NCBI RefSeq assembly: GCF_030652235.1 | Contig: NZ_JAUSBA010000070.1 | Span: 1 to 64,000 of the forward strand | Direction of reading: 5' to 3' | Length of the DNA stretch: 64,000 nucleotides | Origin: Cypionkella sp. | GTDB lineage: Bacteria; Pseudomonadota; Alphaproteobacteria; Rhodobacterales; Rhodobacteraceae | Part shown: positions 24,397-33,420 of the stretch, piece by piece | Layout: every line of letters starts with the position of its first letter | Position numbering within the stretch: position 1 is the stretch's first letter | Made by a program: the position numbers and the translations under genes | Notes under the pieces: model-generated | The model's database searches: none | What the model saw: the letters and a program-made list of their open reading frames with translations, nothing else | What the model was told of the DNA's origin: nothing

Positions 24397-24524
24397 CTTA
24401 TGATCATATGCGGGAAACGTGCTGAAATTTGCGGCATCTGCTGCGGCGGCTTTGTGCGCGAAGGGCTTTCGCCCTTTCGGTTTGCGCGCAGCGCAGCAAT
24501 GTTCGGTCGGGGATTGTGGGGGCT

Positions 24525-25139
24525 ATGATGTCGGGGATGTGGGTGGCCAATGGCTTGTCGCAGGATTTGCCGCTGGGCGTCGTGATGGCGGGGGCATGGC
24601 AGGGGGCAGAGCTTGCGATCTGGCGCTCGGCTTCTGGGCGGCTGTCGGCTTGGAATGATCGCTGCCCGCATCGCGGCATGCGGCTGTCGCATGGCTTTGT
24701 GCGCGGGGAGACGTTGTCCTGCATCTATCACGGTTGGGCCTATGGCACCGATGGCGCCTGCAGCAAGATCCCGGCGCATCCGGCGATGGTGCCGCCTGCC
24801 GCGATCAAGGCCGAGGTTTATCAATGTGTTGAGGCGGAGGGCGTGATCTGGGTGGCCCCTGCGGGGAGCGATGTGGATTTGCCGGATTTGAGCGGGCTGG
24901 CCGCGGTGCGCTCGGTTACGGTGCAGGCTGGGCTGGCCGAGGTCGCCCATGCTTTGCCGGGGTTTGTCTGTGAGGGCGCGGTTTGGCGCGGGCAGTTGGA
25001 CGGTGCGGCGGTGGCGTTGGTGGTGCAAGATCGCGGTGCCTTGGTGCGCATACACGCATTGGGTACGGGCGACCGGGTTAAGGTGTCGCGCTGGCTGGAT
25101 GGTATGATGCGCTTGGCAGAACAGGGGGTTTTGGCATGA
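24525..25139 (+). CDS. stand-alone Rieske [2Fe-2S] protein, partner of the adjacent oxygenase
   Basis: 204 aa from the ATG at 24525. The Rieske motif is complete: C47-P-H49 and C66-I-Y-H69 (CPHRGMRLSHGF through LSCIYHGW), giving CXH-X16-CXXH. The layout around it, including the tail after the cluster (CSKIPAHPAM), matches the N-terminal domain of Rieske non-haem iron oxygenases rather than a soluble ferredoxin. The rest (residues 90-204) has no mononuclear iron site. It overlaps the next gene by ATGA. The next polypeptide carries the iron site but no Rieske motif, so the two probably form one split oxygenase. Confidence 0.85.
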   Translation: MMSGMWVANGLSQDLPLGVVMAGAWQGAELAIWRSASGRLSAWNDRCPHRGMRLSHGFVRGETLSCIYHGWAYGTDGACSKIPAHPAMVPPAAIKAEVYQCVEAEGVIWVAPAGSDVDLPDLSGLAAVRSVTVQAGLAEVAHALPGFVCEGAVWRGQLDGAAVALVVQDRGALVRIHALGTGDRVKVSRWLDGMMRLAEQGVLA

Positions 25140-25981
25140 TCCCGCAGGCGGTGTTGAACGAATGGTATCCGGTGGCGATGATCGCGTTGGTCGGGCCGCG
25201 GCCGGGGCGGCAGACCCAGCTTTTGGGCAGCGATATTGCGGTGTTTCTGGAGGACGGTCAAATCGTGGTGCAGGGCGCGAAAGGTCAGCGCCTAGCCGTT
25301 ACGCTGCGCTATGGCCATGTCTGGGCCTGCCCCGGCACGCCTGCGCATGATCTGTTCCCAATCCCCGAGGCCGATCAGCCGGGGCGTCGGCTGGTGGATT
25401 GCGGCGTGGTGCGGGTGAAATGCTCACCGTTGCGGGCGGTGGAAAACTTCCTTGATATCGCCCACTTCCCCTTTGTGCATACCGATGTGCTGGGGGCCGA
25501 GCCACATACCGAAGTCGGCCGCTATGAGGTGCAAATCCGCGAGGACAGCGACGAGGTTTGGGCGACCAAGGTGCATTTCTACCAACCGCAAGCCGCGAAA
25601 TCGGCGGCGGGCGGGATTGTGACGGAATATATGTATCGGGTGGCGGCACCTACGGCGGCGGTGCTGTACAAGACCTGCCCGAACCAGCCCGACGCATGGG
25701 ATGTGATCGGGATTTTCGTGCAGCCCTTGACCGAGGAATTTTGCGAGGTTTGGCCGTGGATGGCGTTGTTTGATGACACCACGCCACAGGCCGATCTGAT
25801 TCAGTTTCAGCAGATGATCTTCCTGCAAGATCGCTCGATTTTAGAGAACCAGATCCCGCGTTTGCTGCCACTTGATCCGGGGAAGGAGATCCCGACACAG
25901 GCCGATCTCACCTCGATCGCCTATCGCCGCTGGTTGAAACGCAAGGGGCTGACTTACGGTGCGCAGATGGTGGCGGCATGA
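25136..25981 (+). CDS. Rieske-type oxygenase catalytic polypeptide lacking the [2Fe-2S] cluster
   Basis: 281 aa. The opening NEWYPVAMIALVGPRP and LLGSDIAVFLEDGQIVV is the beta framework that normally precedes a Rieske cluster. Both cluster loops are missing, and the chain runs straight to RYGHVWACPG. The catalytic domain has the mononuclear iron motif NFLDIAHFPFVH, with Asp107, His110 and His115. The C-terminal DRSILENQIPRLLP is typical of vanillate-demethylase-like oxygenases. Electrons would have to come from the Rieske protein just upstream. The neighbourhood (8-oxoguanine deaminase, purine importer) suggests a purine or related N-heterocycle as substrate; this is an inference. Confidence 0.85.
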   Translation: MIPQAVLNEWYPVAMIALVGPRPGRQTQLLGSDIAVFLEDGQIVVQGAKGQRLAVTLRYGHVWACPGTPAHDLFPIPEADQPGRRLVDCGVVRVKCSPLRAVENFLDIAHFPFVHTDVLGAEPHTEVGRYEVQIREDSDEVWATKVHFYQPQAAKSAAGGIVTEYMYRVAAPTAAVLYKTCPNQPDAWDVIGIFVQPLTEEFCEVWPWMALFDDTTPQADLIQFQQMIFLQDRSILENQIPRLLPLDPGKEIPTQADLTSIAYRRWLKRKGLTYGAQMVAA

Positions 25982-26643
25982 AGCTTTATGATTATGTCCT
26001 CAGCGCCAGTTGCTACAAGGTGCGGCTGCTGGCGGCGCTGATGGGGGTCAAGCTGGAGCTTGAGGCGGTGGATTTTCATCCGGGGCAGGCGCATAAATCC
26101 GCAGCGTTCCGGGCGATAAATCCCGCCGGAACGCTGCCTGTGCTGGTCGATGGCGATCTGGTGTTGAGCGAAAGCACCGCGATGCTGGTCTATCTGGCGC
26201 AAGCCTCGGGCAAGATTTGGCTGGGCGATGCCACCCCAGCCTCAGCCGCCAAAGTGCAGAACTGGCTGGCGTTCTCGGCACGGCTGGGGGCCAGTCTGGG
26301 CATGGCGCGGCTGCATGATATGCTGCTGTATCCCGGCGATATTGAGGCGTTTCGCAGGACAGGCGTTGAGTGCTTGCGTGAGTTGGAATCCCATTTGACC
26401 GAGGCGCGCTTTGCGGGCCGGATTTTCCTTGTGGGCGACAGCCCCACCATCGCCGACATCGCTTGTTTTCCAAATGTCGCCCTCGCCCCGGATGGCGGGG
26501 TTAGCCTTGACGACTACCCCTCAATCCGCCTCTGGTCGCGGGCCGTCCGCGCGCTGCCAAGATTTATCGAGATGCCGGGAATTCACCGCCTGCACGAGTT
26601 GAAACCCACGCCCGAAGCCGTGCCGCCGCTGGAGTCGCTATGA
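25978..26643 (+). CDS. glutathione S-transferase family protein
   Basis: 221 aa. N-terminal thioredoxin-like domain (MKLYDYVLSASCYKVRLLAA, INPAGTLPVLVDGDLVLSES with the cis-Pro and glutathione-contacting Glu-Ser) and an all-helical C-terminal domain (VGDSPTIADIACFP with the conserved N-capping Asp). It overlaps both neighbours by ATGA, so it is fixed within the operon. Its role there is unknown; a glutathione-dependent step or a structural role with the oxygenase are both possible. Confidence 0.88.
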   Translation: MKLYDYVLSASCYKVRLLAALMGVKLELEAVDFHPGQAHKSAAFRAINPAGTLPVLVDGDLVLSESTAMLVYLAQASGKIWLGDATPASAAKVQNWLAFSARLGASLGMARLHDMLLYPGDIEAFRRTGVECLRELESHLTEARFAGRIFLVGDSPTIADIACFPNVALAPDGGVSLDDYPSIRLWSRAVRALPRFIEMPGIHRLHELKPTPEAVPPLESL

Positions 26644-27998
26644 GTTATCTGCTGAAAAACTGCGCCGCGATTGTGCCCTCGGCCAGCGATCTGGTGCTGA
26701 CCGGGCAGGATATGCTGATTGAGGGCAAACAGATTGCGGCGATCGGCCCGAACCTGCACGCCCCCGGCGCGGAAGTGATCGATGCGTCGGGCTGGTTTCT
26801 CTACCCCGGCTTGATCAATACGCATCACCATTTCTTTCAATGCTTTGTGCGCAACCGCGCCGATCTGGATTGGACCAAGCTTTCGGTGATCGAATGGTTG
26901 GATCTGATCTATCCGATCTTCTCACGGCTAACAGAAGATCAGTTTTACCATTCGTCGGTGGTGGCGTTGGCGGAACTGATCAAACATGGCTGCACCACGG
27001 CGTTTGACCATCAATACAACTTCCCCAAGCATGCCGGGACGCGCATCGTCGACCGGCAGTTTGAGGCCGCAGACCTGCTTGGCATCCGCTTTCATGCCGG
27101 ACGCGGCGGCAATACCCTGCCGAAATCCGAAGGTAGCACCATTCCCGATGAGATGCTGGAAACCACCGCGCAATTCATCGGCGATTGCGAGCGGCTGATT
27201 GACACCTATCACGACGCCAACCCGTTCAGCATGCGTCAGGTCGCGGTTGCCCCCTGCCAGCCCGTCAACTGCTACAAAGACACCTTCGAGGAATCTGTCC
27301 GCCTCGCCCGCGACAAAGGCGTGTTGCTGCACACCCATGTCGGCGAAGGCGAAAGCCCGGTGATCGAGGCGCGCACGGGGCGGCGGACGGTGCAATACCT
27401 TGACGAGATAGGGTTTTCTGGCCCTGACACGTGGTATGCGCATTGCTGGGAGTTGACTCATGGCGAGTTGGCGCAGATGGCCGCTGCCCGAACCGGCGTG
27501 TCGCATTGCCCAGAGCCGGTCTATCTGGTCGGGGCCGAAGTCACCGATATTCCGGCGATGCAGGCCATGGGTTTGCGGATCGGTTTGGGCTGCGATGGCG
27601 CTGCGTCGAATGATAATTCCAACCTGATGCATGCCATCCATTCCGCTTATATGCTGCAATGTCTGGTCGCCTCGACTCGGCAATACCCGGTGCCGGAACC
27701 CAGCGCGTTCCTGCACTACGCGACCACCGGCGGGGCTGATTTGCTCGCCCGCAAAGATATAGGCCGCCTTGCACCCGGCATGGCCGCTGATCTGTTCGCC
27801 ATCGACACCCGCCGTCTGGAATATGTCGGCACCCGCCATGACCCGGCCAGCCTGATCCCCAAGGTGGGGGTCGGTCGCCCCGTCGATATGACCATGATCA
27901 ACGGCCGCATCGTCTGGCGCGACGGTCAATTCCCCGGCCTGAATGAGCACGACCTGTTCGCACGCGCCGAAGCATCCCTCCACCGCATCCTGTCTTGA
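26640..27998 (+). CDS. 8-oxoguanine deaminase / ATZ-TRZ amidohydrolase
   Basis: 452-aa metal-dependent amidohydrolase. The metal ligands are seen in NTHHHFFQ (residues 60-67), LLHTHVGEG, the HC of WYAHCWEL and the Asp of LGCDGAASND. This combination and the HHHFFQ block are characteristic of 8-oxoguanine deaminases, which convert 8-oxoguanine to urate; guanine or other aminated heterocycles are possible. The gene follows the GST by ATGA overlap and is followed by a nucleoside-type importer. Its urate product would feed the 38-41 kb allantoin-pathway genes. Confidence 0.85.
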   Translation: MSYLLKNCAAIVPSASDLVLTGQDMLIEGKQIAAIGPNLHAPGAEVIDASGWFLYPGLINTHHHFFQCFVRNRADLDWTKLSVIEWLDLIYPIFSRLTEDQFYHSSVVALAELIKHGCTTAFDHQYNFPKHAGTRIVDRQFEAADLLGIRFHAGRGGNTLPKSEGSTIPDEMLETTAQFIGDCERLIDTYHDANPFSMRQVAVAPCQPVNCYKDTFEESVRLARDKGVLLHTHVGEGESPVIEARTGRRTVQYLDEIGFSGPDTWYAHCWELTHGELAQMAAARTGVSHCPEPVYLVGAEVTDIPAMQAMGLRIGLGCDGAASNDNSNLMHAIHSAYMLQCLVASTRQYPVPEPSAFLHYATTGGADLLARKDIGRLAPGMAADLFAIDTRRLEYVGTRHDPASLIPKVGVGRPVDMTMINGRIVWRDGQFPGLNEHDLFARAEASLHRILS

Positions 27999-28029
27999 TC
28001 CAAAATCCCAAAGTCCCAAAGGAAACCCG

Positions 28030-29121
28030 ATGACCCAGACCCGCCGCTCTTTTCTCAAATCCACCCTCGCCGCCAGCACCGCCTTGGCTTTGCCGATCCC
28101 GGCCTTTGCGCAAGACGCTGTGCTGAATGTCGCGCTGATCGTGCCGTCTCCCGCCGCCGATGTCGGCTGGTCGCACACGCTGGAGCTTGGCACCAAGGCG
28201 TTGGAGGCCGAATATGGAGACAAGATCAAAGTCACTTTGCTGGAGAATATCGCCGAAGGCCCCGATGGCGACCGCATCATGAACAAGACCGTAGCCGACG
28301 GTAATACCTTCCTGATCCTCGGCTCGTTTGGCTATATGAACGGCGGGTTGAAGCTGGCCAAAGCGCACCCGGAAGTGTCGATCCTGCACGCCTCGGGCTA
28401 TCAAACCGCGCCCAACTTCTCGCCGTTTGGCGCGCGCTATTATCAGGGCACTTACCTCATGGGGATGGCGGCTGCATCCTTGTCGAAGTCGAAGAAACTT
28501 GGCTGTGTCGGCGCGTTTGCGATCCCCGAACTGATCACCTCGATCAACGCCTTCACTTTGGGCGCGCAATCGGTGGACCCTGCGATTGAAGTGTCGGTGG
28601 TCTGGGTGAACTCGTGGTTTGACCCTGCATCCGAGCAAGAAGCCGCCAAGGCGCTGCTGTCGCAGGGCTGCGATGTGGTGTTCTCGAACGCGCAGGACAC
28701 GCCTTCGGTGGTCGCCGCGTGTGAAGAGGCCGGGGCTTTTGTGTTCAACCTGAACTCGTCGATGAAGACCTATGCGCCGAAGAAATATCTGGGCGTGGTG
28801 GGCACCGACTGGGCACCGTATTTCAAGGCGAGCGTGGCGGCACACTTGGCGGGGACGTTTGCGGGGGCGAGCGCCTGGCTCGGGATGGCCGATAACTGCG
28901 TGTTCGTGGCCGACTGGAACCCCGATATTGCGCCGGATATGGTGGCGAAGATTGAGGCGGTCCATGCCACCCTGCTGGATGGCAGCTTCAGCCCTTTCAC
29001 CGGGCCTTTGACCAACCAAGACGGGGCTGAGGCTGTGGCGGCGGGCGTGACTTTGGGTGACGATGCGATCTTGTCGATGGATTGGCATGTGAAGGGCGTC
29101 ACGACGCCTTTGCCGAAATAA
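28030..29121 (+). CDS. BMP-family substrate-binding lipoprotein-like protein of a purine/nucleoside importer
   Basis: 363 aa from the ATG at 28030. The N-terminus MTQTRRSFLKSTLAAS is a twin-arginine signal ending at AFAQ (about residue 28). The fold is that of basic-membrane-protein (BMP/PnrA-like) binders: VPSPAADVGWSHTLELG, LILGSFGYMNG and VVGTDWAPYF. BMP proteins bind nucleosides or nucleobases. Its partners are the three following genes; the 31-bp spacing from the deaminase keeps it in the operon. Confidence 0.9.
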   Translation: MTQTRRSFLKSTLAASTALALPIPAFAQDAVLNVALIVPSPAADVGWSHTLELGTKALEAEYGDKIKVTLLENIAEGPDGDRIMNKTVADGNTFLILGSFGYMNGGLKLAKAHPEVSILHASGYQTAPNFSPFGARYYQGTYLMGMAAASLSKSKKLGCVGAFAIPELITSINAFTLGAQSVDPAIEVSVVWVNSWFDPASEQEAAKALLSQGCDVVFSNAQDTPSVVAACEEAGAFVFNLNSSMKTYAPKKYLGVVGTDWAPYFKASVAAHLAGTFAGASAWLGMADNCVFVADWNPDIAPDMVAKIEAVHATLLDGSFSPFTGPLTNQDGAEAVAAGVTLGDDAILSMDWHVKGVTTPLPK

Positions 29122-29125
29122 CCCG

Positions 29126-30634
29126 ATGACCGCGCTGTTATCTTTGCAATCCGTATCAAAGCGTTATGGCGCGGTGCAAGCCAATGCCGGGATTAATCTG
29201 GTGGTCGATCCCGGTTCTATCCATGCCATATTGGGCGAAAATGGCGCGGGGAAATCCACGCTGATGAAGCTGATTTACGGTGTAGAGTCGCCCGATGCGG
29301 GCGTGATCCTGTGGAAGGGTCAGCCCGTTAACCTCTCCAGCCCTGCCGAGGCGCGGGCCTTGGGGATTGGCATGGTGTTTCAGCATTTTTCGTTGTTTGA
29401 AACCCTGACGGTGGTGCAAAATATCGCGCTGATCGTGCCGGGGCGGAAGACGGATTTGGCCCGCCGCATCCGGACTTTGGGCGATGAATTTGGCCTAAAC
29501 GTCGACCCCGAGGCGATGGTGCATGCCCTGTCGGTGGGTGAGCGGCAGCGGGTGGAGATTATCCGCTGTCTGCTGTTGAACCCTGAGTTGTTGATATTGG
29601 ATGAGCCGACCTCGGTGCTGCCGCCGCAAAGCGTTGCGCGGTTGTTTGAGACGTTGCGGGCCTTGCAGGCGCGCGGCGTGGCGATCTTGTTCATCAGCCA
29701 TAAACTGGAAGAAATCAAAGAGTTGTGTGACACGGCGACGATCCTGCGGGGGGGCCAAGTGACGGGCCGCGTCGATCCGCGCGGCCATTCTGCCAAGGAT
29801 CTCGCCACTCTGATGATTGGCCGCGCGATGCCGCCGCCGTTGCCTGCAACCGTGCAGGCGGTGGGTGAGGTGCGGCTGGAGCTGAGCGGGTTGGATTTCG
29901 TCAATGACGATCCGTTCGGCGTCTCGCTGTCGGATATTTCCTTGCGGGTGCACAGTGGCGAGATCGTCGGCATCGCCGGGATTTCCGGCAATGGTCAGCA
30001 GGAGTTGGCGGCGCTGATCTCGGGTGAGGTGGTGCAACCGGGCGATATGATCCGCATGTTGGGGCATGCCGTGGGGGCGGTGGGCGTAGCGCAGCGCCGC
30101 AAGATGGGTTTTGCCTTTGTGCCAGAGGAGCGCTTGGGGCGCGGTGCGGTGCCGGAAATGTCGCTTGCCGACAATGCTTTGCTGACCGCGCATGGTGCGG
30201 GTCTTGTGCAGAACGGTTTCATCCGCCGCACACCCGAGCGCGCCTATACCGCCGCCTGCATCGCCCGCTATGACGTACGCACGCCGGGGCCAGAGGCCGA
30301 AGCGGGCGCGCTTTCCGGCGGCAATTTGCAAAAATTCATCATGGGCCGCGAGATGATGCTGGAGCCCAAACTGCTGCTGGTGTCGCAGCCGACTTGGGGC
30401 GTCGATATTGGCGCGGCCACTGACATTCGGCAGCGCTTGGTGGCGATGCGCAATGCGGGGGCGGCGATACTGGTGATCTCGGAAGAATTGGAGGAGTTGT
30501 TCCAGATCTGTGACCGCCTGCATGTGTTGCACAAGGGGCATCTGTCGCCGTGTTTGCCGACCCATGCAACGACGGTTGAGGAAGTCGGCACCTATATGAT
30601 CGGCGCGGGAAAATCGCCCGAGGTGGCGGCATGA
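29126..30634 (+). CDS. nucleoside/purine ABC importer ATPase (NupA/YufO type, two ABC domains)
   Basis: 502 aa with duplicated ATPase domains. The first has Walker A GENGAGKST (about residues 37-45), signature LSVGERQRVEIIR and Walker B LLILDEPTSVL. The second has a degenerate Walker A (GISGNGQQEL) and signature LSGGNLQKFIMGRE. This asymmetry is normal for the monosaccharide/nucleoside importer class. Starts 4 bp after the BMP protein and overlaps the next gene by ATGA. Confidence 0.92.
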   Translation: MTALLSLQSVSKRYGAVQANAGINLVVDPGSIHAILGENGAGKSTLMKLIYGVESPDAGVILWKGQPVNLSSPAEARALGIGMVFQHFSLFETLTVVQNIALIVPGRKTDLARRIRTLGDEFGLNVDPEAMVHALSVGERQRVEIIRCLLLNPELLILDEPTSVLPPQSVARLFETLRALQARGVAILFISHKLEEIKELCDTATILRGGQVTGRVDPRGHSAKDLATLMIGRAMPPPLPATVQAVGEVRLELSGLDFVNDDPFGVSLSDISLRVHSGEIVGIAGISGNGQQELAALISGEVVQPGDMIRMLGHAVGAVGVAQRRKMGFAFVPEERLGRGAVPEMSLADNALLTAHGAGLVQNGFIRRTPERAYTAACIARYDVRTPGPEAEAGALSGGNLQKFIMGREMMLEPKLLLVSQPTWGVDIGAATDIRQRLVAMRNAGAAILVISEELEELFQICDRLHVLHKGHLSPCLPTHATTVEEVGTYMIGAGKSPEVAA

Positions 30635-31701
30635 AGATCAGCTTTATCCGCCGCGAACGCGCCTCTCGCACCGCCATGCTGGTGGCCCCGGTGGCGGCCT
30701 TCGCTTGCGCGATTGTGGCAAGCGTGGTGCTGTTCACCCTGCTGGGAAAGGCCCCCGGTCAGGCTTTGTATTCGCTGCTGCTGGAGCCGTTCCTGACATG
30801 GTATAACTTCTCGGAAGTGCTGCTGAAGATGGCCCCCTTGCTGCTGATCGCCCAAGGTCTGGCCATCGGGTTCCGCGCCAATGTGTTCAATATTGGGGCC
30901 GAGGGCCAACTGATCATCGGCGCGATTGCGGCCTCGGCACTGCCGGTGTGGTATCCGCAGGGCGATAGTGCTTTCATGTTGCCCGCGATGCTGCTGATGG
31001 GGGCAGGGGCGGGGATGGCTTGGGCTGGGATCGCGGCGCTGTTTCGCACAAGGTTCAATGCCAATGAGATTCTGGTGACGCTGATGCTGTCGCTGATTGC
31101 AGCACAGGTGTTGAACTATCTGCTGCTGGGGCCTTGGAAAGACCCGCATGGCTTTAACTTTCCGCAAAGCGTGATGTTCCCCGATGCCGCCTTGCTGCCG
31201 ATCCTTTTGCCCGGCACACGGGTGAATATCTCACTGCTGTTCGCGCTGATCGCCAGCGTTCTGGCCTCTATCCTAATGCGCCACCGCTTTGCCGGGTTTC
31301 AACTGTTGGTCGGCGGGCTAGCGCCCCGCGCTGCCCGCTATGCCGGGTTCAGCGAAGCCCGTGCGATCTGGGTCAGTCTGCTGCTGGGAGGGCTGGCGGC
31401 GGGGCTGGCGGGGGCCGCCGAGGTCGCGGGGCCGCTGGGGCAGCTGCAACGCTCGGTCTCGACTGGATACGGCTATTCGGCGATCATCGTGGCGTATTTG
31501 GGCGGGCTGAACCCTTGGGGTATCGTGATATCGGCCTTTGTGATGTCAGTGATCTATATTGGCGGCGATAATGCAATGGTGTCGGCGGATCTTCCGATCG
31601 CCGCTGTCTGGGTGTTCCAAGGCTTGCTTTTGTGCTTCTACCTCGCGGGCCTCACCTTCATCCGCCACCGCGTCAGCTTCATCCGTAAGGCCAAGCCATG
31701 A
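30631..31701 (+). CDS. nucleoside/purine ABC importer permease 1 (NupB/YufP type)
   Basis: 356-aa permease with about ten hydrophobic segments. FRANVFNIGAEGQLIIGAIA (about residues 82-101) is the hallmark of this branched-chain/nucleoside permease family. FNANEILVTLMLSLIA is a second conserved block. ATGA overlaps on both sides. Confidence 0.92.
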   Translation: MKISFIRRERASRTAMLVAPVAAFACAIVASVVLFTLLGKAPGQALYSLLLEPFLTWYNFSEVLLKMAPLLLIAQGLAIGFRANVFNIGAEGQLIIGAIAASALPVWYPQGDSAFMLPAMLLMGAGAGMAWAGIAALFRTRFNANEILVTLMLSLIAAQVLNYLLLGPWKDPHGFNFPQSVMFPDAALLPILLPGTRVNISLLFALIASVLASILMRHRFAGFQLLVGGLAPRAARYAGFSEARAIWVSLLLGGLAAGLAGAAEVAGPLGQLQRSVSTGYGYSAIIVAYLGGLNPWGIVISAFVMSVIYIGGDNAMVSADLPIAAVWVFQGLLLCFYLAGLTFIRHRVSFIRKAKP

Positions 31702-32609
31702 ACGCTGTTGATTTCATTCTGGCGGGAATGCTCGCCGCCGCCACGCCGATGCTGTTGGCGGCTTTGGGCGAGATGGTGGTGGAGCGGTCCGGAGTGCTGA
31801 ACCTTGGGCTGGAGGGCATGATGGCGCTGGGCGCGGCTTTGGGGTTTATCACCACTTACACCTATCAAAGCCATGCTTTGGGCTTTCTGGCGGCAGGCTT
31901 GGGTGGGGCGGCGCTGTCGCTGGTGTTCGCGCTGATCGTTCTGGGGTTTGTTGCCAATCAGGTGGCGGCGGGGTTGGCGATTGGGATTTTGGGCACTGGG
32001 CTGTCGGCGCTGTTTGGCAAAAGCTTTGAAAGCCTGACGATCAGCGGATTGCCGAAAATGGCACTGCCTTTGCTGTCGGATCTGCCCGTGGTGGCGGCGC
32101 TGTTCGTGCAGGATGTGGTGGTTTGGTTGACAATCGCCCTCGCGCTGTCGATCTGGGCTGTGATGAACCACTCCAAACTCGGCCTCATCATCCGGGCGGT
32201 GGGCGAGAACCCGCATGCCGCCCGCGCGATTGGCTTTCGGGTCTTGCCGATACGCTGCGCGGCGATTGCCTTTGGTGGCGCACTGGCGGGGATCGCTGGG
32301 GCCTATGCCTCCACCGTCTACACCCCCTTATGGGCTGATGGCATGATCGCCGGGCGTGGCTGGATCGCTTTGGCGCTGGTGGTGTTTGGCACGTGGCAAA
32401 CCGGGCGGGTGGTGTTTGGCGCGTTTTTGTTTGGAGCTTTGTCGTTGGGCGAGTTGACGACGCAAGCGGCAGGCGTCAACATCCCGTCGCAGCTTTTGGC
32501 CTGCGTGCCCTATATCGTGACGATCCTGATGCTGGCGGTGATTTCCTCCAACCGTCGGCGGATGCGGCTGAACACGATTGCCTCTTTGGGGCAGCCGTTT
32601 GAGAAGTAG
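31698..32609 (+). CDS. nucleoside/purine ABC importer permease 2 (NupC/YufQ type)
   Basis: 303-aa permease. ERSGVLNLGLEGMMALGAAL (about residues 29-48) and GENPHAARAIGF are the usual family blocks, with eight to nine helices. It completes the BMP importer and is the last gene of the operon. Within 40 bp downstream a dispersed GC-rich/GGAGTATTT repeat begins. Confidence 0.92.
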   Translation: MNAVDFILAGMLAAATPMLLAALGEMVVERSGVLNLGLEGMMALGAALGFITTYTYQSHALGFLAAGLGGAALSLVFALIVLGFVANQVAAGLAIGILGTGLSALFGKSFESLTISGLPKMALPLLSDLPVVAALFVQDVVVWLTIALALSIWAVMNHSKLGLIIRAVGENPHAARAIGFRVLPIRCAAIAFGGALAGIAGAYASTVYTPLWADGMIAGRGWIALALVVFGTWQTGRVVFGAFLFGALSLGELTTQAAGVNIPSQLLACVPYIVTILMLAVISSNRRRMRLNTIASLGQPFEK

Positions 32610-32645
32610 CGCGGCTTGAGGCGGTGGTTTGGTTGACCAAGCTGG

Positions 32646-32694
32646 GGGTTTCACACCCCCAGACCCCCGTGGAGTATTTCCGCCAAGATGAAAC
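32646..32694 (+). repeat. dispersed GC-rich head + GGAGTATTT + CCAAGATGAAA repeat
   Basis: Starts with GGGTTTCACACCCCCAGA, continues through CCCGTGGAGTATTT and ends GCCAAGATGAAAC. An inverted-orientation copy is at 41058-41108 with the same three parts. Sits between the importer and the convergent exonuclease, and may act as a terminator. Confidence 0.7.
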
Positions 32695-32699
32695 AAATT

Positions 32700-33314
32700 T
32701 TATTCAAATGGTTCGTAATAAGCGGCGGTGGGACGCCAGCTTTGTGGACTTTTAGCGCCTTGCTTGGCGAGGATTTCGACAAAGCTGCGTCCGGTTTTTG
32801 CCTCGGCGCATAACACCACCTGCGCCGCTGCACGGGCGTCCTCGCCCGCATCATGGTGCTGAAACTGCAACGATAGCGCCTTTTTCAGATGGCCAAGTCC
32901 ATGGCCGCCGTTGCCCTTGAACTCGGGCCAAGCGCGGCGCGCGATGGTAACGCTGTCGACCCAATGCAGCGGCGGCACATCAAGGCCATGCCACCCGCAC
33001 GCCGCTTCTACCGCGCGTTGATCAAAGCGGGAGTGTTGCACAATCGGCTGCTGCGCCATCAGCGGGGCGAGGGCGGCGATCAGCTGCGGGAATTGCGGGG
33101 CGTGGCGGACCGTAGCGGCATCTATACCATGCAGTTGGGTATTGAAGTCGGAAAACGGCTCGGCAGGGTCGACCAGCAGGCTGAAATTGTCGATCTGGCC
33201 CCAATCATCGACGCAAGCGAGGCCAACCTGACAAATGCTATGCGCATTGCGGTTGGCGGTTTCGACATCAAAGGCGATGAAGCGATAGGGCGGGGTCAGA
33301 TGGCCGGGGATCAT
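32700..33314 (-). CDS. DnaQ-like 3'-5' exonuclease
   Basis: 204 aa from the ATG at 33314; an upstream extension of 72 codons runs through the dgkA relic and is not part of the protein. DEDDh exonuclease motifs: FIAFDVETANRNAHSI (Exo I, Asp and Glu), QHSRFDQRAVEAA (Exo II) and HHDAGEDARAAA (Exo III with His and Asp). No BRCT, polymerase or GIY-YIG domain is attached. Likely acts in DNA repair or as a proofreading-like nuclease; substrate unknown. Confidence 0.87.
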   Translation of the reverse strand: MIPGHLTPPYRFIAFDVETANRNAHSICQVGLACVDDWGQIDNFSLLVDPAEPFSDFNTQLHGIDAATVRHAPQFPQLIAALAPLMAQQPIVQHSRFDQRAVEAACGWHGLDVPPLHWVDSVTIARRAWPEFKGNGGHGLGHLKKALSLQFQHHDAGEDARAAAQVVLCAEAKTGRSFVEILAKQGAKSPQSWRPTAAYYEPFE

Positions 33315-33420
33315 CGCGCGGCCTTTGAATAGATCACAACACGCCCCATGGTTCCGAAATCTGGTCAGGGCTGCAGTTTGGCGCATCTGGCGACAGAAGG
33401 GCAAGCTATGAACTGCGCTG

